Assembly (NCBI RefSeq): GCF_001974875.1
Contig: NZ_MTQD01000001.1
Span: 310,001 to 374,000, forward strand
Direction: 5' to 3'
Length of the DNA stretch: 64,000 bases
Source: Pseudoalteromonas sp. EB27
GTDB lineage: Bacteria > Pseudomonadota > Gammaproteobacteria > Enterobacterales > Alteromonadaceae
In this document: one piece after another, positions 61,852 to 64,000 of the stretch
Numbering within the stretch: the stretch's first letter is position 1
Layout: each line of letters opens with the position of its first letter
Position numbers and translations under genes: made by a program
Notes under the pieces: generated by a model
Database searches by the model: none
The model's input: only the letters and a program-made list of their open reading frames with translations
Told to the model about the DNA's origin: nothing

Positions 61852-61969
61852 GCCGCCCGCGCGTCAGCAAGCTAAACGCCTACAATAAATAACACATACT
61901 CTTGGCTTTTGAGCGAGTAAGTATATTTGTGATTTGTTGCGTTTCGTTTCACTCTTTCCAACCTACGCG
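61852..61969. repeat. ~118-bp direct repeat, copy 2
   Basis: This is the second copy of the repeat at 61371-61488, in the same orientation, 481 bp away. Together they bracket the antitoxin-like gene. Nothing else is seen in 61767-62000. Confidence 0.93.
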
Positions 61970-62000
61970 CATATTATTTATGACGAATTACTATGCACAA

Positions 62001-62030
62001 AAAAGCCGTTGCATTGCTGCAACGGCTTTT
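62001..62030 (-). terminator. Terminator after gcvP
   Basis: A 13-bp perfect stem AAAAGCCGTTGCA/TGCAACGGCTTTT with a TTGC loop; T-run on the minus strand. It lies about 70 bp past the gcvP stop. Confidence 0.93.
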
Positions 62031-62101
62031 ATAATTTTAATAAATTCCCGGACTATAATGGAACTTACTACCCATTAAAGTTCAAAAATTAGTCCCTGCT
62101 C

Positions 62102-64000
62102 TTAGTCGCGATAAGTCTCTACCGCAGGGCATGAACACACTAAGTTACGGTCCCCGTACACGTCATCAATACGTGTAACGGTTGGCCAAAACTTATTTTT
62201 AGCTACTGCTGGCACTGGGAATGCAGCGTAAAAACGGTCGTATGCACGGTCCCATTCGTTACCTAACACGTCGCCTTGTGTATGCGGTGCAAACACTAGC
62301 GGGTTATTTTCAATTGACCATTCGCCAGAAATTACTTTTTCGATTTCGCCTTTAATCGACACCATTGCTTCGATAAAGCGGTCAATCTCACCTTTTGACT
62401 CAGATTCAGTTGGCTCAATCATTAATGTGCCAGCTACTGGGAACGACATAGTTGGTGAATGGAAGCCGTAATCTTGCAAGCGCTTAGCTACGTCCATTTC
62501 AGTAATGCCTGATAGCTCTTTAAGCGGGCGTAAGTCAACAATACATTCGTGAGCAACACGGTTGTTACGACCACGGTATAAAATTGGGAAGTGCTTGCTT
62601 AGCTCATGCGTTAAGTAGTTAGCATTAACAATTGCCATTTCAGTGGCTTGTTTTAAGCCCTCTGACCCCATCATGGTGATGTAAGCCCATGAAATAGGTA
62701 AAATAGCGGCTGAGCCATAAGGCGCTGCCGATACCGCACCGTTACCGATGTTAGTACCTGGTACGTTAATTACGCTGTGGTTTGGCATAAATGGCGCAAG
62801 GTGCGATTTAACACCAATTGGGCCAACACCTGGACCACCGCCACCGTGTGGAATACAAAACGTTTTATGTAAGTTTAAGTGCGATACGTCTGAACCAATA
62901 AAGCCTGGGCTTGTTACGCCAACTTGCGCGTTCATGTTTGCGCCGTCCATGTAAACTTGGCCGCCGTGCTCATGAATAATGTCACAAATTTCGCGAATTG
63001 TTTCTTCGTATACGCCGTGCGTAGACGGGTATGTGATCATGATGCACGACAGGTTTTCAGACACTTCCTCAGCTTTCGCTTTAAGGTCGGCCATGTCTAC
63101 GTTACCGTTTTTGTCGCAGTTAACTACCACAATTTTCATGCTCGCCATTTGCGCTGATGCAGGGTTAGTACCGTGCGCAGAGCTTGGGATTAAACATACA
63201 TTACGGTGTGCGTCACCGCGTGACTCGTGGTATTTACGAATCGCGATTAAGCCTGCGTATTCACCTTGCGCGCCAGAGTTTGGCTGTAGTGATACTGCAT
63301 CGTAACCGGTAATGTTTACTAGCCAGTCGTGTAGCTCGCCAATCATTATTTGGTAACCCTCTGCTTGATCTAGCGGGCAGAATGGGTGAAGGTTTGCAAA
63401 CTCAGGCCACGTAATTGGGATCATCTCTGCGGTCGCGTTTAGTTTCATGGTACATGAGCCTAACGAGATCATTGAGTGATTAAGCGATAAGTCTTTGCTT
63501 TCTAGTCGCTTAATATAGCGAAGCATGTCTGTTTCGCTGTGGTAGCTGTTAAAGTTTGGATGCGTTAGTACTTCGTCGTCACGTACTAAACTTGCAGGAA
63601 TTGACTCGCTGCCATTTGCTTCAACGTCGGCTGCAATAGCGTCAACACTTAGGCCATGACCTTCGCCTAAAATAATATCGAATAACTCAGCTACATCGGC
63701 ACGTGTTGTTGTCTCTGATACCGAAATTGAGTACTCGCCTTCGTGGTTTGTTGCAAAGTTTACGCCTTTTGCAATGGCACGTGCTATTACGTCGTCTTTA
63801 CTGTCATCTGCAATTGTAAGGGTATCAAACCATGTGCTGTGTTTAAGTGCGATGCCTTTAGCTTTAAGGCCAGCAGCTAAAATATCAGCAAAGCGATGTA
63901 TACGCTGCGCGATAGTTTTTAAGCCTTGTGGGCCGTGGTACACCGCGTAAAACGCTGCCATGTTGGCAAGTAATACTTGCGCTGTACATATGTTTGAGTT
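62102..64000 (-). CDS. gcvP: Glycine dehydrogenase (decarboxylating) P-protein, N-terminal part beyond window
   Basis: The visible 632 residues are the C-terminal two thirds of the ~960-aa P-protein; the frame continues past the right edge ('[23 protein letters not shown]'). The PLP lysine lies in '[24 protein letters not shown]', with '[11 protein letters not shown]' and '[13 protein letters not shown]' typical of the family. It decarboxylates glycine and transfers the aminomethyl group to GcvH lipoamide in the mitochondrial-type glycine cleavage system. gcvT and gcvH are expected upstream, off-window. It is the last gene of that operon here. Confidence 0.97.
   Translation of the reverse strand, partial: NSNICTAQVLLANMAAFYAVYHGPQGLKTIAQRIHRFADILAAGLKAKGIALKHSTWFDTLTIADDSKDDVIARAIAKGVNFATNHEGEYSISVSETTTRADVAELFDIILGEGHGLSVDAIAADVEANGSESIPASLVRDDEVLTHPNFNSYHSETDMLRYIKRLESKDLSLNHSMISLGSCTMKLNATAEMIPITWPEFANLHPFCPLDQAEGYQIMIGELHDWLVNITGYDAVSLQPNSGAQGEYAGLIAIRKYHESRGDAHRNVCLIPSSAHGTNPASAQMASMKIVVVNCDKNGNVDMADLKAKAEEVSENLSCIMITYPSTHGVYEETIREICDIIHEHGGQVYMDGANMNAQVGVTSPGFIGSDVSHLNLHKTFCIPHGGGGPGVGPIGVKSHLAPFMPNHSVINVPGTNIGNGAVSAAPYGSAAILPISWAYITMMGSEGLKQATEMAIVNANYLTHELSKHFPILYRGRNNRVAHECIVDLRPLKELSGITEMDVAKRLQDYGFHSPTMSFPVAGTLMIEPTESESKGEIDRFIEAMVSIKGEIEKVISGEWSIENNPLVFAPHTQGDVLGNEWDRAYDRFYAAFPVPAVAKNKFWPTVTRIDDVYGDRNLVCSCPAVETYRD

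Overview
The window looks like a chromosomal segment of a marine gammaproteobacterium of the Alteromonadales, most likely Pseudoalteromonas. This is inferred from gene content: two TonB-dependent receptors, SulP, glutathionylspermidine synthetase/amidase, KatE, Dps, YajD, ChaB, AcpH and GcvP. The A+T-rich intergenic DNA and the lineage-style dispersed repeats agree. No plasmid or phage structural genes are visible.

Layout. 0-2.3 kb: leftward signalling operon (sigma-54 response regulator, a tiny HisKA-only protein, a CHASE3 histidine kinase cut by the window edge). 2.5-4.7 kb: NUDIX hydrolase and a Sad-like succinate-semialdehyde dehydrogenase. 4.8-11.6 kb: an accessory island. It starts with a 24-bp tandem repeat, then two ~190-bp direct repeats around an unknown 566-aa gene and a ParB-like gene. 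Next comes a leftward series of integron-type gene cassettes with recognisable attC sites but no integrase. The cassettes encode a CBASS-like pair (CD-NTase plus SLATT membrane effector), an Mrr-like nuclease and an unknown protein. 11.6-31.8 kb: housekeeping and stress genes, including an EEP-family protein, RcnB-like protein, TonB receptor, nimR/nimT pair, RidA, two GFA proteins, M20 peptidase, desaturase, tRNA-Leu(CAA), catalase, MscS and gss. 32-44.6 kb: Dps, a large TonB receptor, an SGNH-like lipoprotein, a SulP transporter with a decayed duplicate of its STAS end, GST, DUF1223, and a three-gene CsgG/DUF4810/GNA1162 lipoprotein operon. 44.8-57.2 kb: a hybrid histidine kinase, serine hydrolase, YajD, AcpH, ChaB, SodC, a cytochrome c-Vgb fusion, two DUF4235 loci (one dead), and a pyroglutamyl-peptidase-like protein with Ser in the Cys position.

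57.5-62.0 kb: a second accessory islet. It holds a two-gene unit (GHKL-type ATPase plus a protein with two phosphoribosyltransferase-like segments), a strongly structured intergenic region, and an orphan addiction-module antitoxin lying between ~118-bp direct repeats. The window ends inside gcvP (leftward, N-terminus missing).

The most promising biology is (1) the integrase-less cassette cluster carrying a CBASS-like operon and other defence-like genes, and (2) the GHKL/PRTase two-gene unit, whose function I cannot assign from a known system and which sits among repeats like a defence or conflict islet.
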